DNA of 64,000 nucleotides from an uncultured Verrucomicrobiota bacterium (lineage in GTDB: Bacteria; Verrucomicrobiota; Kiritimatiellia; CAIVKH01): the NCBI GenBank assembly GCA_937873455.1, contig CALMYG010000022.1, positions 140,728 to 204,727 of the forward strand, read 5' to 3'. The notes beneath the pieces are model-generated. The model did no database searches and was not told the origin of the DNA. It saw only the letters and a program-made list of their open reading frames with translations. Every line of letters starts with the position of its first letter. Position 1 is the stretch's first letter. Shown piece by piece: positions 45,227 to 56,108 of this stretch. The position numbers and the translations under genes are program-made.

Positions 45227-46885
45227 TTATTTATAAAGGCCGGTCAGCAGATCGCTGGTCATCGCGTGCATGTCTTTGACTTTTTTGCAGGACTCGAAGA
45301 CATCTTCCATGGCCAGCAATTCCTCCAGCACGATAAATCTCACCACATGCTCGCTTTGCGGATTCATATGCAGCTCGATCACCCCGCGTTCTTGAATGAG
45401 TGAGAAGGCGAGGTCGTCCTTGCGGACCTGGTAACTCCGGTTGGCGCCATGGATGGTGTGGACGAAAAATTCTTCGCGGCGAAAGGCCCGAATGATCCGG
45501 GACATCACGAATTCAGCAACATCCTCGGAGGGAAAATCCAGGGTGAAGGTTATATCATCCTGGTTTTGAATGCCGGTGTCGCTGCGAACCCCGGCCCCGC
45601 CCTTGAAGGCGGCAATTAAAAGGGGCGGGGCGGTCAAGGGGGTTAATACGGTCATCATGATGGCCACGCCGAAAATCGGGGGTGGAATGATATCCGCGGC
45701 CAACCCCATGCCGGCGACGATCAGGGCGACCTCCCCGCGGGGCAGCATGCCGAGGCCGATCCGCAAACCGCCGTGGGTGTTAAAGCCGGCGAATAATGCC
45801 GGGATCCCGCACCCCAACACCTTGGAAGCGGTAGCCAGTACGGTGTACACCAGCCCGAGCATCAATACCGATGGCAACAGGGTGAAGTCGACGAGCATGC
45901 CCATGACACAAAAGAAAACCGGCACAACCAGGTCGTAGACGCCTTTGAGTTGATCCTGCAAAAATTGCGCGAGGTCGGTGGTGGACAAGGATAGTCCCAT
46001 GATGTAAGCGCCGATGATCATGGCCAGGCCGGACTTCTCTGAAAGGGCGGCCAGCAACAAGGCCAATCCAAAGGCAAGCGAACTGATCGCCGCCGGCGAT
46101 TTCAATACTTTAAGGACTCGGGAAATGCGGCGGGCGATGAGGATCCCGGCTGCCGTACAGGCCAGCCAGAAGCCGAATGCTTTGGCGGCGACAATGCCAA
46201 TGTCATCCCAGGGAATATGATCGGTCGCATGGTCCATTTGGGCGACACCGACGACGATGGCGAGCAGCACGATACCCAGGACATCATCCAGAACCGCCGC
46301 CGCCATGATCGTTACGCCTTCAGGGGTATCGGTTTTGCGTCGCTCGGCCAGGATTCGAGCGGTAATGCCGACGGATGTCGCGGTGGAAATCACCCCGAGA
46401 AACATGGCGTGAGGATCGAACATGTGTTCGGCCAATCCGAAGTACACGCCGCACCAGGCTCCGGATAAAAATGAAAACACCACACCACCCAAGCCCACGA
46501 CAATGCCGGCAAACGAATAGCGGAGAAATAGTTTCAGGTTGGTTTCCAGGCCGGCCATGAACAAGAGCAGCACCGAAGCGATGGTGGCCAAACCATAAAG
46601 CGGTTCCGATACGGCGATGATGTCCTGGGTGGCGGGGAAGAGCGGGGGAAGACCGGCCCAGGTCATGCCGCCCAGCGCGTACGGCCCGATCAGCATGCCG
46701 GCGGAAAGCTCGCCCAGAACATCGGGAAGCTTGAGCCAACGCCGGAAAAAAAGACCGCCGAGGCGGGCGGCGATGAGGATGACCGCCAATTGCAGGACAA
46801 ACTGTTCCATGACCGCGCTCATGGATTCGCCGGTTCCGTTTCCGATCGCCGAAGCGAGGGGAAGCAACTCAAAGGGAAAGTTCAT
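45227..46885 (-). CDS. CPA2-family cation/proton antiporter (KefB/NapA-like)
   Basis: 552 residues, with about 12 membrane segments in the first 400 (QLAVILIAARLGGLFF, LGELSAGMLIGPYALGG, VLLLFMAGLETNLKLF, VLDDVLGIVLLAIVVG with the transport aspartates, GMLPRGEVALIVAGMG). It exchanges Na or K for protons. The C-terminal 120 residues (about 430-552, DITFTLDFPSEDVAEFVMSR) are cytosolic and do not look like the NAD-binding TrkA-N domain of KefB, so regulation differs. The ATG at 46883-46885 is chosen; a TTG at 46936 gives an unlikely extension that overlaps the neighbour. It lies 51 nt after an epimerase-like gene on the same strand. Confidence 0.88.
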   Translation of the reverse strand: MNFPFELLPLASAIGNGTGESMSAVMEQFVLQLAVILIAARLGGLFFRRWLKLPDVLGELSAGMLIGPYALGGMTWAGLPPLFPATQDIIAVSEPLYGLATIASVLLLFMAGLETNLKLFLRYSFAGIVVGLGGVVFSFLSGAWCGVYFGLAEHMFDPHAMFLGVISTATSVGITARILAERRKTDTPEGVTIMAAAVLDDVLGIVLLAIVVGVAQMDHATDHIPWDDIGIVAAKAFGFWLACTAAGILIARRISRVLKVLKSPAAISSLAFGLALLLAALSEKSGLAMIIGAYIMGLSLSTTDLAQFLQDQLKGVYDLVVPVFFCVMGMLVDFTLLPSVLMLGLVYTVLATASKVLGCGIPALFAGFNTHGGLRIGLGMLPRGEVALIVAGMGLAADIIPPPIFGVAIMMTVLTPLTAPPLLIAAFKGGAGVRSDTGIQNQDDITFTLDFPSEDVAEFVMSRIIRAFRREEFFVHTIHGANRSYQVRKDDLAFSLIQERGVIELHMNPQSEHVVRFIVLEELLAMEDVFESCKKVKDMHAMTSDLLTGLYK

Positions 46886-46936
46886 CGTTGTCCAGATATA
46901 CGCCAGCAGGATGCCTTGGGGCGAAGAAAAAGCCAA

Positions 46937-47776
46937 TCACGAAGTCATCAAGGCGGCATAGCCTTCGCGAAAGCTGGGATACTGGAATCGATAGCCGGAG
47001 GCGAGCAGTCGCGCCGGCGAACAACGTTTATTACCGGATCGTCGCGAGGGGCGGGGGGCGTCCGTGCCGGCCGGCGGCGGTTCGTTCCATCCACCGGTTT
47101 TGGCGATCCAGCGCACAACCTCATTCCGGTCGGTTGGTTCCGGGTCGCTTACGATATAGAGGGGTTCGGGTTCCGCATGGGTCAGCAGGTGGGCGAGGGC
47201 GCCGGCGGCGTCATCGGCATGAATATGATTAAGGTAATGAACCGGCGGAGGGAATAAGCGGGCTGCGCCGTCCTGAACCTCGCGAATCATTCGGTTGCGC
47301 CCCGGGCCATAGATGCCGGATAGGCGGGCTACCGTTGTCGAGGCGGGAAATCTCGCCACCATGGCCTCGGACTCCACATAATAGCGCGTGGGAGAGCGGT
47401 CGGCATTCACCGGCGAGGTTTCATCTACCCATCCGCCATCCGACTCGGCAAACACCCCGGTGGTGGACACGAGCACGACGCGGCTGAGCCGGGCGGAGGA
47501 TGCCTCCACGCGTGCGAGCAATCGTTGATAACCTTCCACCAACAAATCCCGGTAGTGCGCTTCGGTGTCACGCCGGAGACCGGCGGCAAGCACCACGCCA
47601 TCCAGGCGGTCGGGAAGTTCATAGGCGCTTCCGGTAAGATCGCCGCGTAACCACGTAAAGGCATGGGTGGTGGTGGGCGGTTGGCGTTTCAGACCAAACA
47701 CCTCATGTCCGGCCTCCGCCAAGCGTACAGCCAGCCTCAATCCTACATAACCACATCCCGCAATTAGAACCCGCAT
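46937..47776 (-). CDS. NAD-dependent epimerase/dehydratase-like protein (YeeZ-like)
   Basis: 279 residues with a Rossmann motif LIAGCGYVGLRLA (3-15) and extended-SDR features: VVLVSTTGVFAESDGGWVDE, then ARLSGIYGPGRNRMI and YLNHIHADDAAGALAHLL. The usual YxxxK catalytic pair is not obvious (YYVESEAM fits the position), so the reaction is unclear. Members of this YeeZ-type subfamily have unknown substrates. It is upstream of the antiporter and divergent from the respiratory operon. Confidence 0.8.
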   Translation of the reverse strand: MRVLIAGCGYVGLRLAVRLAEAGHEVFGLKRQPPTTTHAFTWLRGDLTGSAYELPDRLDGVVLAAGLRRDTEAHYRDLLVEGYQRLLARVEASSARLSRVVLVSTTGVFAESDGGWVDETSPVNADRSPTRYYVESEAMVARFPASTTVARLSGIYGPGRNRMIREVQDGAARLFPPPVHYLNHIHADDAAGALAHLLTHAEPEPLYIVSDPEPTDRNEVVRWIAKTGGWNEPPPAGTDAPRPSRRSGNKRCSPARLLASGYRFQYPSFREGYAALMTS

Positions 47777-47870
47777 GACGGAAAACGTAAGCGCACGATT
47801 GCCGTTTGCCCACCAGAAAAACTGATTGAATACTCAAACAAGAAAATTTGACAAACACATCCATAATCTG

Positions 47871-47899
47871 TTGACGGCGCGCACCTTGTTGCATAGGTT
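47871..47899 (+). promoter_or_regulatory. Candidate promoter of the respiratory operon
   Basis: TTGACG (47871-47876), a 17-bp spacer and TAGGTT (47894-47899). A second TTGACA at 47848 has no matched -10 box. The leader would be about 85 nt, ending with GGAG 6 nt before the actA ATG. Confidence 0.4.
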
Positions 47900-47990
47900 T
47901 CTCCGGCAATCTTTGATGCCGGCTATCGGGGAATCATGTAGGCGTGATTCGGTGTCGGCAAAACAATCGAGTCGGCTTTTTGGAGCTTGA

Positions 47991-48650
47991 ATGGCGCAGG
48001 TTTTTCATCCCGCGGCAAATATAATTGCCCGGTTAAGTATACTGGTAGGCATTGGCGGTTTGGTAGGCACTTTGGTGCTTTTCGATGCCTTGCAAAAATC
48101 CCCTTACGTGACGGAAGTCAATGTTCCGCGCGAGCAAATCGTTCCGTTTAGTCACAAACATCACGCCGCGCTCGGCCTCGATTGCCGTTATTGTCACACG
48201 TCGGTTGAGGGGGCGGCCTTCGCCGGCATTCCTCCAACCAAAACCTGTATGAATTGCCACTCCCTGATCTGGAACGAAGCGCCGATTCTGGAGCCGGTCC
48301 GCGAAAGTTGGCGCACCGGAGAACCGATGGAGTGGAACCGGGTCCATGACCTGCCGGAATTCGTGTATTTTGACCACAGCGTACACGTCAATGCCGGCAT
48401 CGGTTGCGCGGATTGCCATGGCCGCGTCGATGAAATGCCGCTGGTATGGAAGCAAAACGACCTGTATATGGCCTGGTGTTTGGAGTGTCACCGCCAGCCC
48501 GAAAAGTTTGTCCGCCCGCGCGATGAAGTATTCAACATGGCGTATGAAAAGCCCGCCAACCAGTTGGAATTCGGCGAGGAACTGCTTCGGGTCCATAATG
48601 TCAATACCTCCAACCATCGTCTTCTGGATTGCTACAAATGTCATCGTTAA
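47991..48650 (+). CDS. actA: Alternative complex III, pentahaem cytochrome c subunit ActA
   Basis: 219 residues: one N-terminal membrane anchor (about 11-32) and five CxxCH haem sites (CRYCH, CMNCH, CADCH, CLECH, CYKCH). It carries electrons from the quinol-oxidising core to the mono-haem subunit and on to the terminal oxidase. It is the first of twelve genes on the plus strand that overlap or lie within 10 nt of each other. Gene order actA to actF then oxidase genes is the standard alternative complex III arrangement. The stop overlaps the actB start. Confidence 0.93.
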   Translation: MAQVFHPAANIIARLSILVGIGGLVGTLVLFDALQKSPYVTEVNVPREQIVPFSHKHHAALGLDCRYCHTSVEGAAFAGIPPTKTCMNCHSLIWNEAPILEPVRESWRTGEPMEWNRVHDLPEFVYFDHSVHVNAGIGCADCHGRVDEMPLVWKQNDLYMAWCLECHRQPEKFVRPRDEVFNMAYEKPANQLEFGEELLRVHNVNTSNHRLLDCYKCHR

Positions 48651-51600
48651 CGCCATCAACCCAGAATACGCCCGCCTCGGTGCGTGCTGAACTTTCCCGC
48701 CAGATGGCGCAAGCCCAACTGGAAGGAAAAACCGGTCGGCGTTACTGGCGCAGTCTGGACGAACTATCGCGCGATGAAAGTTTTGGGGACCTGTTGCACG
48801 CGCAGTTTCCCCGGTTCGCCGCCGAGTGGGATCCGATGCACCGCCGGGATTTCATCCGCTTGATGGGGGCCTCCCTGGCCTTGGGCGGGTTGACCGCCTG
48901 CACCCGCCAGCCCACCGAGAAGATCATCCCGTACGTGAAGCAGCCGGAATACCTCGTGCCCGGAAAAGCGATGTATTATGCCACGACCATGCCGCTTCAA
49001 GGCTACGGGGTGGGGCTGCTTGCGACCAGCCACATGGGGCGTCCCACCAAATTGGATGGCAATGAAAAGCATCCGGCCTGCCTCGGTGGCAGTGACGCCT
49101 TGATCCAGGCCGCCATTCTGTCCATGTACGACCCGGACCGGGCCAAGACCATTAAATACAAGGGCCGCACCAAGTCCAAGACCTGGTCAGACTTTTACGC
49201 CGATCTTAAAAAAGAACTTGAAACATTGGCCGCGAAAAACGGTGAAGGTCTCCACCTCCTGACCGGGACGGTCACCTCGCCGACCTTGGCCTCAACGATT
49301 CAGGCCGTCCTCGATAAATATCCCGCCGCGGTCTGGCATCAGTACGAGCCGATCAACCGCGACCGCCTGTATGAAGCGACGCAACGTGCTTACGGTCGTC
49401 CGCTGGACCCGGTCTACGACATCGCCAAGGCGGATGTTATCGTTTCGTTGGACGCTGATTTTATCGGAATGGGTCCCGCCCATCTCCGCTATGCGCGTGA
49501 TTATGCATCCCGCCGCGATGTGGAAGCCGGCAACATGAATCGCCTGTATGTAGCGGAAAGCCACATGACGCTCACCGGCGCCGCCGCCGATCATCGCCTG
49601 GCGCTTACCCCGGATGCACTGGAACAACTGGCGCGTGCGGTTGCCGCCAAACTTGGCGTAGCCGTGAACGGTCCCGTGGAAACCGCGCACGGTGAATGGG
49701 CCGATGCCGTGGTCGCCGACCTGAAAGCCCATGCCGGCAAAGCGCTGGTAATTGCCGGAGAGCACCGGTCCGCGTCCCTGCAATCGTTGGTGTTTGCCAT
49801 CAACGAAGCCTTGGGCAATGTGGGTGAGACCCTTTCGTTCATCGAGCCTTCCGTGGTGCGGCCCGGCGGCCACATGCGTTCCTTGGCGGAGCTTGCCGAC
49901 GCCATGGAGGCCGGCAAGGTCAAGGCGTTGCTGATGTTCGATGTGAATCCCGTGTACCATGCCCCGGCAGCCATGGATTTTGGAATCAAGATCCGCAAGG
50001 TGCCGTTTATCGTTGATTACGGGCTTTTCGAGACGGAATCATCGGAATGGGCGCACTACCAGTTGCCGGGAACCCACTTTCTCGAAGCCTGGGGCGACTG
50101 CCGCGCCTACGACGGCACGGCCTCCATAGTGCAGCCCCTCATTGAACCCCTCTATGATGGGCGTTCTGCCCTGGAAATTCTCGCGTTTATGGCCGGGAAC
50201 GAATCGGCTACCGGTTATGACCTGGTGCGCGAAACCTGGGCAGAAAAATTGGGTGGTGATCTCGCATGGAAGCGGGCTTTGCACGATGGCGTTGTTGAAG
50301 GCTCCGCCGCCGCGCCGGTGCGTGTTGATCTTGCCTGGCGCGATTCCGGACCCGATGAGCAAGCGGCTCCGGAAGGCGAACTGGACCTCGCGATCCTGCC
50401 CGATTACGCGACGCTCGACGGCTCGTTTGCCAACAACGGCTGGATGCAGGAAATGCCGCGGCCCATCACGACCCTGACGTGGGACAACGCGCTGCTGATC
50501 AGCCAGGAAACCGCGGAAAAACTTGGGTTGTCCACCGGCGATGTGGTCGAAGCTTCCACGGCGACGGCAACGGTAAAGATGCCGGTATTGGTTGCCGTGG
50601 GTATTCCCGTCGGAGGGGGTGTCGTAACCTTGGGCTACGGTCGTCGTATGGCCGGCCGGGTTGGTAACGGCGTGGGGTTTTCCGTCGCGGCGCTTCAAGT
50701 GGTGGAGAGTCCCGCCCGCGCCTTTGTAAAAATCGCCAAAACCCGGGAAACGCATACCTTCGCGTTAACCCAGGAGCACCACGCGATTGAGGGTCGCAAC
50801 CACTTGCGCGTCGGCACCGTGGCCGATTTTCAGGCCGACAATGCGTTCGTCTGGAAATTCGATGAATTCAGCAAGAAATACGGGCGCAACGAAAATGCGC
50901 CGTCGATCTATCCGCCGCACGACTATTCGCAGGGTCCGCAATGGGGTATGGTGATCAATTTGTCGTCGTGCATCGGCTGCAACGCCTGCATGATCGCCTG
51001 CCAGGCGGAAAACAACATCCCGGTGGTCGGCAAGGAAGAAGTCGCCAATGGCCGCGAGATGCACTGGATTCGGGTGGACCGTTATTACGAGGGCAAAGCG
51101 TCCCATGCCGCCGTCCATCATCAACCGATGACCTGCGTCCATTGTGAAAACGCGCCGTGCGAGGCGGTTTGTCCGGTTGCCGCCACCGTGCATAGCACCG
51201 ATGGTTTGAACCAGATGGTGTACAACCGTTGCGTTGGAACGCGTTATTGTTCGAACAACTGCCCCTACAAGGTTCGCCGGTTCAATTTCTACAAGTATGC
51301 CGATCACGAAACCCCGAGCCTCAAGTTGCAGCGCAATCCCAACGTCACCGTGCGCGCACGCGGCGTGATGGAGAAGTGCACGTTTTGCATTCAGCGCATC
51401 AGCGAGGCCCGGATCAACGCGCGGGTCGCCGGTCGCCCGATTGCCGACGGCGAAGTCGTTACCGCGTGCCAGCAGGCCTGCCCGACCAAGGCGATCGTAT
51501 TTGGTGACATCCGCGACGCGACCAGTGAAGTCGCCCGCAAAAAAGAAAGCACCTTGGATTACGGCGTGCTGTCCGTCCTGAATACCCGACCGCGGTTGAC

Positions 51601-51679
51601 CTATCACGCTCGGATCCGCAACCCCAATATGAATCTCGAAACCGCTTCCGTTACGGAGTCCATCAGTCATGGCGCATAA
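48638..51679 (+). CDS. actB: Alternative complex III, molybdopterin-enzyme-like/iron-sulfur subunit ActB
   Basis: 1013 residues. A Tat-type signal follows a cytoplasmic start ([21 protein letters not shown], about 66-88). The first 750 residues are like a molybdopterin oxidoreductase that in this family has lost its cofactor. Residues from about 775 ([18 protein letters not shown]) to the end form a four-cluster ferredoxin unit ([55 protein letters not shown]). It conducts electrons within the complex. The ATG at 48638 overlaps actA by 13 nt; a TTG three codons earlier is less likely. The end overlaps actC by 11 nt. Confidence 0.94.
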   Translation: MSSLTPSTQNTPASVRAELSRQMAQAQLEGKTGRRYWRSLDELSRDESFGDLLHAQFPRFAAEWDPMHRRDFIRLMGASLALGGLTACTRQPTEKIIPYVKQPEYLVPGKAMYYATTMPLQGYGVGLLATSHMGRPTKLDGNEKHPACLGGSDALIQAAILSMYDPDRAKTIKYKGRTKSKTWSDFYADLKKELETLAAKNGEGLHLLTGTVTSPTLASTIQAVLDKYPAAVWHQYEPINRDRLYEATQRAYGRPLDPVYDIAKADVIVSLDADFIGMGPAHLRYARDYASRRDVEAGNMNRLYVAESHMTLTGAAADHRLALTPDALEQLARAVAAKLGVAVNGPVETAHGEWADAVVADLKAHAGKALVIAGEHRSASLQSLVFAINEALGNVGETLSFIEPSVVRPGGHMRSLAELADAMEAGKVKALLMFDVNPVYHAPAAMDFGIKIRKVPFIVDYGLFETESSEWAHYQLPGTHFLEAWGDCRAYDGTASIVQPLIEPLYDGRSALEILAFMAGNESATGYDLVRETWAEKLGGDLAWKRALHDGVVEGSAAAPVRVDLAWRDSGPDEQAAPEGELDLAILPDYATLDGSFANNGWMQEMPRPITTLTWDNALLISQETAEKLGLSTGDVVEASTATATVKMPVLVAVGIPVGGGVVTLGYGRRMAGRVGNGVGFSVAALQVVESPARAFVKIAKTRETHTFALTQEHHAIEGRNHLRVGTVADFQADNAFVWKFDEFSKKYGRNENAPSIYPPHDYSQGPQWGMVINLSSCIGCNACMIACQAENNIPVVGKEEVANGREMHWIRVDRYYEGKASHAAVHHQPMTCVHCENAPCEAVCPVAATVHSTDGLNQMVYNRCVGTRYCSNNCPYKVRRFNFYKYADHETPSLKLQRNPNVTVRARGVMEKCTFCIQRISEARINARVAGRPIADGEVVTACQQACPTKAIVFGDIRDATSEVARKKESTLDYGVLSVLNTRPRLTYHARIRNPNMNLETASVTESISHGA

Positions 51680-53048
51680 TCCACCAGGACCGGAGCAAGG
51701 ATTTGTCGAGGTTGAAACCGTTCTCGACGAGCGCCACTCGATGGAGTCGGTCACTGACAAAATCAGCAAAATTCCGCTTACTCCGACCTTGCCGCGACCG
51801 ATTCTCGCCGTGGGCATGCTGGCTTTACTGCTGTTGGGTGGCTTGTTGCCATCCGTGGTGATTTTGCTCGTAGAAGGTACCGGGGTATGGGGCATTAACC
51901 AGCCGGTGGGTTGGGGGTTTGCCATCATTAACTTCGTCTGGTGGATCGGTATCGGACACGCCGGTACCTTGATCTCGGCCATCCTGTTGTTGCTCCGTCA
52001 GGAGTGGCGCACCAGCATCAACCGGTTTGCCGAGACCATGACGATCTTCGCGGTGACATGCGCCGGTCTGTTCCCGGCTCTTCATATTGGGCGACCTTGG
52101 TTGGCGTACTGGCTCTTTCCTTATCCCAATGTCATGGAAATGTGGCCTCAATTTCGCAGTCCGTTAATTTGGGACGTCGTAGCCGTTTCCACCTATGCCA
52201 CGGTCTCCATTCTCTTCTGGTTTACGGGGTTGATTCCTGATCTGGCCACGCTTCGCGACCGGGCCAAAAACAAATTTGTCAAAATCGGGTATGGCATTGC
52301 CTCCATGGGATGGCGCGGATCGGCCCGACACTGGCAGCGTTACGAAATCGCCTATCTGCTCTTGGCCGGTTTGTCCACCCCGCTGGTCGTGTCCGTGCAC
52401 AGTATCGTCGGTCTCGACTTCGCCGTTTCGGTTATTCCGGGCTGGCATGTCACCATCTTCCCGCCGTACTTCGTGGCCGGAGCGATTTTCTCCGGCTTCG
52501 CCATGGTGCTCACCTTGTCCATTCCACTGCGTGCTTTGTTCGGCTGGAAGGACATGATTACCCTGAATCACCTGAACAACATTTCCAAGGTGATGCTGGC
52601 CACGTGTTTAATGGTGCTTTACGGCTACGGCATGGAAATCTTCTTCGCCTGGTACAGTGCCAGTGAATACGAAGGTTACATGAAATTCAACCGTATGTAC
52701 GGACCTTACTGGTGGTCATACTGGTCTTTGATTCTGTGCAATGGCGTCATTCCGCAATTGCTCTGGTTTAAAAAGGTCCGTACATCGCCGGTCATTCTAT
52801 TCTTCCTTTCCATTGTCATCAATATCGGCATGTGGCTGGAACGGTTTGTCATCGTCATCACCAGCTTGCACCGTGACTTTCTGCCCTCCTCGTGGGGCAT
52901 GTATTATCCGACGAAATACGATTGGGGACTTTACCTGGGCACCATCGGTTTGTTTCTCTTTCTGATGGTGGGGGCGATCAAGGTCCTGCCGATGATATCC
53001 CAGTTCGAAGTGCGTGAACTTTTACACAAGAAGCAACGCAAACATTGA
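51669..53048 (+). CDS. actC: Alternative complex III, NrfD-like membrane subunit ActC
   Basis: A 459-residue integral membrane protein with about ten helices. It has the NrfD/PsrC features [28 protein letters not shown] near 75-100 and the repeated four-helix bundle, VWGINxPVxWG being the family's quinol-site signature. It binds quinol and may take part in proton translocation. It overlaps actB by 11 nt; the next gene begins 8 nt after its stop. It is paired with actF, its homologue, as always in this complex. Confidence 0.93.
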   Translation: MAHNPPGPEQGFVEVETVLDERHSMESVTDKISKIPLTPTLPRPILAVGMLALLLLGGLLPSVVILLVEGTGVWGINQPVGWGFAIINFVWWIGIGHAGTLISAILLLLRQEWRTSINRFAETMTIFAVTCAGLFPALHIGRPWLAYWLFPYPNVMEMWPQFRSPLIWDVVAVSTYATVSILFWFTGLIPDLATLRDRAKNKFVKIGYGIASMGWRGSARHWQRYEIAYLLLAGLSTPLVVSVHSIVGLDFAVSVIPGWHVTIFPPYFVAGAIFSGFAMVLTLSIPLRALFGWKDMITLNHLNNISKVMLATCLMVLYGYGMEIFFAWYSASEYEGYMKFNRMYGPYWWSYWSLILCNGVIPQLLWFKKVRTSPVILFFLSIVINIGMWLERFVIVITSLHRDFLPSSWGMYYPTKYDWGLYLGTIGLFLFLMVGAIKVLPMISQFEVRELLHKKQRKH

Positions 53049-53056
53049 CCGTCGCC

Positions 53057-53620
53057 ATGAAAGAGACAAACAACAATTCGATCTATGGAGTGGTCGCGGA
53101 ATTCCCCGATGGCGAATCCCTCCTGGCCGCCGCGCACCGCGTTCGCGAGGCGGGCTACACCGCCACCGATGCGTTTTCGCCCATCCCGGTTCATGGACTC
53201 ACCGAGGCCCTCGGTATCAAGCCTAGCAAGTTGGCCGGGTTGGTCCTGCTTGGCGGTATCGCCGGCGCGTTTGGCGGTCTCGGGCTTCAATATGCGGTCT
53301 CGGTGGAGTTTTATCCCCATATCGTCAGCGGGCGGCCACTATTCAGTTGGCCGAGCTTCGTGCCGGTGATTTTCGAGGCTACCGTGCTTATCGCAGCGTT
53401 CGCCGCGGTGTTCGGCATGTTTATTCTAAACCGTCTTCCCGAACCGTATCACCCGGTTTTTAATACCCCGAACTTTCAAAAAGCATCCACCGACGGCTTT
53501 TTCCTAAGCATCGAAGCGCGCGATCCGAAATACGATGCATCCGCCGTACGCGCTTTGTTGGAAAAAGCCGGAGCGGTCGCCGTCACCGAAGTGGGCAAAC
53601 ATCCCGATGACCCGGAATAA
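53057..53620 (+). CDS. actD: Alternative complex III membrane subunit ActD (DUF3341)
   Basis: 187 residues: a ferredoxin-like N-terminal part (IYGVVAEFPDGESLLAAAHRVREAGY), then two membrane helices (LAGLVLLGGIAGAFGG, IFEATVLIAAFAAVFGM) and a basic C-terminal part (DGFFLSIEARDPKYDA). This is DUF3341, the defining small subunit of alternative complex III. The ATG at 53057 is preferred to a TTG at 53045 that overlaps the end of actC. It has no cofactor motif. Confidence 0.9.
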   Translation: MKETNNNSIYGVVAEFPDGESLLAAAHRVREAGYTATDAFSPIPVHGLTEALGIKPSKLAGLVLLGGIAGAFGGLGLQYAVSVEFYPHIVSGRPLFSWPSFVPVIFEATVLIAAFAAVFGMFILNRLPEPYHPVFNTPNFQKASTDGFFLSIEARDPKYDASAVRALLEKAGAVAVTEVGKHPDDPE

Positions 53621-53623
53621 CGC

Positions 53624-54229
53624 ATGAGAAGCACGTACCATCATAGCCCGAACGTATGGATCCGGGCGCTGGCCGTCTTGCCGCTGTTCGCCCTCGCCGT
53701 GGGGTGCGAGTTGCGGCAGGCCATGTACGACCAGCCCAAGTATCGCCCGCTTCAGGAAAGTTCGTTTTTTGAGAATGGGATGGCCTCGCGTCCGCTGATT
53801 GAAGGCACGGTCGCCCGTGGTTTACTGGAGGATGATCCCCACCTGTTCGAGGGACGGGTCGATGGGGTCTTTGTCGACAGCTTTCCCTTTGACGTCACCG
53901 CCGAAGTCATCAACCGCGGACAACAACGCTACAACATTTTTTGTGCGCCCTGCCATGATGCCGCCGGAAACGGAAACGGCATCATTGTGCGCCGGGGGTT
54001 CAAGCCGCCGACCTCGTTTCATGACCAGCGCCTGGTCGATTCGCCCGAGGGGTATTACTACAACGTAATCAAGAACGGTTTTGGCGTCATGATGGATTAT
54101 TCGGCGCAAATACCCGTGCATGACCGGTGGGCGATCATCGCCTACATCCGGGCGCTTCAATTGACCCAACGGGCCACGATCGATGATGTGCCGGAAAACC
54201 TTCGGGCCGACCTTCAAGGACAACGTTAA
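53624..54229 (+). CDS. actE: Alternative complex III, mono-haem cytochrome c lipoprotein ActE
   Basis: 201 residues. A lipoprotein signal ends in LAVGC (about 26-30) and a single CAPCH haem site is at about 107, with a methionine ligand in the FGVMMDYSAQIP segment. It takes electrons from the pentahaem subunit and delivers them to the oxidase. It lies 3 nt after actD and 3 nt before actF. Confidence 0.92.
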   Translation: MRSTYHHSPNVWIRALAVLPLFALAVGCELRQAMYDQPKYRPLQESSFFENGMASRPLIEGTVARGLLEDDPHLFEGRVDGVFVDSFPFDVTAEVINRGQQRYNIFCAPCHDAAGNGNGIIVRRGFKPPTSFHDQRLVDSPEGYYYNVIKNGFGVMMDYSAQIPVHDRWAIIAYIRALQLTQRATIDDVPENLRADLQGQR

Positions 54230-54232
54230 GTT

Positions 54233-55402
54233 ATGGAAACCCACGTCGATCTTAAAAAGCTGCGCACGCTCGCCCTTCCGCTGGGCGTTCTTGGCCTGGC
54301 CGCCAGCGCCTTCGGGTTTACCCAGGACCGCGAAACCTTCGCCGTTTCCTGGCTGATGGGGTGGACCTTCTGGTTTTATCTCAGCCTGGGATCCCTCGGA
54401 TGGCTGATGATCTACCATCTGACCAGCGGCCGCTGGGGTTTTGTTATCCAGCGCCCGCTCGAGGCTGCGTCACGGCTTATGCCGGTCATGTTCCTCCTTT
54501 TTATACCGGTCATCTTGTGCATGCATGAGCTGTATGAGTGGACGCATGAGGAGGTCCTCGCCACCGATAAGCTTGTCCAGCACAAGGCCTCGTATCTCAA
54601 CGAACAGGGTTTTATCATCCGCTGGGCGATCTATTTCGTGGTGTGGAGCTTTTTGGCCTTCGCCTTGAGCCGTTTATCCCGCAAAGCCGGCGCGGAAAAC
54701 AACCCGGATACGGTCAAGCGGCTTCGCGTCATATCCGCCCCCGGTTTGGTGGCCTTCGCGTTGGCCGCCACCTTCGCCTCCTTTGACTGGTTGATGTCGC
54801 TGGAGCCGCATTGGTTTTCATCGATCTACGGCGCGGTGTTCATGGTCGCCTCCGGTCTCTCGACCATGCTGTTCTTGGCCGTGGTGATGCACACGCTGGC
54901 CCAGCGAGAACCGCTCAAGTCGGTGATAACGCCCCAGCAGTTCCACGACATCGGCAACTGGTGCTTTGCCTTCACCATCCTGTGGACCTATATGAATTTC
55001 AGTCAGTTCATCATCATTTGGTCCGGCAATCTCTATGAGGAAACCTTCTGGTACCTGCACCGGGCTAAAGGCGGCTGGGTCGAGGTATCCATTCTGATGG
55101 CAATTTTCCTCTTTGCCGCGCCGTTTATCCTGATGTTATTCCGGGCCAACAAACGTAATTCCAAAATTCTTGCCGCCATTGCCCTGCCGGTCTTTATCTT
55201 CCGGTTCCTTGAAGTATATTGGCTGGTCGGGCCGACCTTCCGCGAACAGGCGGCTGTGTTTCACTGGATGGACGCCGCCGCATTGGTCGGCATCGGCGGC
55301 CTTTGGTTGTGGCTGTTTGCGACCGGGTTAAAGAACGCGCCGCTGCTTTCCGGCGACGCCCGCTTCACCGAATTCGCCAAGGGCAAGGCATCAGGGCATT
55401 GA
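54233..55402 (+). CDS. actF: Alternative complex III, second NrfD-like membrane subunit ActF
   Basis: A 389-residue multi-helix membrane protein (about ten helices), homologous to ActC in fold. It has AVSWLMGWTFWFYLSLGSLGWLM, CMHELYEWTHEEVLATDK, FASFDWLMSLEPHWFSSIYG and a long C-terminal helix set. It belongs to the proton-pathway half of the complex. The sequence lies 3 nt after actE and 2 nt before the cytochrome c gene. Confidence 0.92.
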   Translation: METHVDLKKLRTLALPLGVLGLAASAFGFTQDRETFAVSWLMGWTFWFYLSLGSLGWLMIYHLTSGRWGFVIQRPLEAASRLMPVMFLLFIPVILCMHELYEWTHEEVLATDKLVQHKASYLNEQGFIIRWAIYFVVWSFLAFALSRLSRKAGAENNPDTVKRLRVISAPGLVAFALAATFASFDWLMSLEPHWFSSIYGAVFMVASGLSTMLFLAVVMHTLAQREPLKSVITPQQFHDIGNWCFAFTILWTYMNFSQFIIIWSGNLYEETFWYLHRAKGGWVEVSILMAIFLFAAPFILMLFRANKRNSKILAAIALPVFIFRFLEVYWLVGPTFREQAAVFHWMDAAALVGIGGLWLWLFATGLKNAPLLSGDARFTEFAKGKASGH

Positions 55403-55404
55403 TC

Positions 55405-56103
55405 ATGAGCGAGCACGAACATCAACCGAACGATTTCCAGGATCGCGAAATCCGGCTCAAGCCGCTCGGAATATTCCTGGCGGCCACCTTGGTGCTTACC
55501 GTTTTGGCCGTGGCTGGCATGAAGGTGTTATTTGACCGCTATGCCGGGATGTCGACCGAACAAGCCGCTGAATTGGTGGACCGGGTCATGGCGTCAAACC
55601 GTCCGACCAATGCCGTAGTCGAAGGAGTGGGCGAGGCCGCCGTGGCCATGGCGCACATGAAGGCGGAAGTCGATGCGGCGTTGAATCATTACCGGTGGGT
55701 GGATGCCGAGGCCGGTATCGTGCAGATTCCCATTGAGCGGGCCATGGAACGTGTTGCGGAAAAAGGTTTGCCGGTGCGTCGTGCCGTCGACACCTCCGGG
55801 CGCGAAAGCGAAACGCCGGTACAGGCGGGAGAGCGTTATTTTACCGAGCTGGGATGCATTGCCTGTCACGGCGCGGTCTCCGGCGCACTGGGACCATCCT
55901 TGGTCGGCGTCTACAATCACGAGGTCAAACTAGCCGACGGCGCCACGATCATCGCCGATGAGGCCTACCTACGGGAATCGATTTTGAATCCTACCGCCAG
56001 CATGGTGGAAGGATATTTGCCGGTTATGCCGGCCTTTGCCGGGGTGGTAACCGATGCCCAACTGGATGCCTTGGTGGCATACATCAAGAGTCTGGCCGAG
56101 TAA
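55405..56103 (+). CDS. Membrane-anchored class I cytochrome c of the operon
   Basis: 232 residues: one membrane helix (about 22-42), a helical linker (to about 135) and a haem c domain with CIACH (about 152-156) and a methionine ligand in LPVMPAF. The haem domain is strikingly like the one fused to CoxB in the same operon (QAG(E/T)[26 protein letters not shown]), so one probably arose from the other by duplication. It likely shuttles electrons between alternative complex III and the oxidase. It starts 2 nt after actF. Confidence 0.88.
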   Translation: MSEHEHQPNDFQDREIRLKPLGIFLAATLVLTVLAVAGMKVLFDRYAGMSTEQAAELVDRVMASNRPTNAVVEGVGEAAVAMAHMKAEVDAALNHYRWVDAEAGIVQIPIERAMERVAEKGLPVRRAVDTSGRESETPVQAGERYFTELGCIACHGAVSGALGPSLVGVYNHEVKLADGATIIADEAYLRESILNPTASMVEGYLPVMPAFAGVVTDAQLDALVAYIKSLAE

Positions 56104-56108
56104 CACGT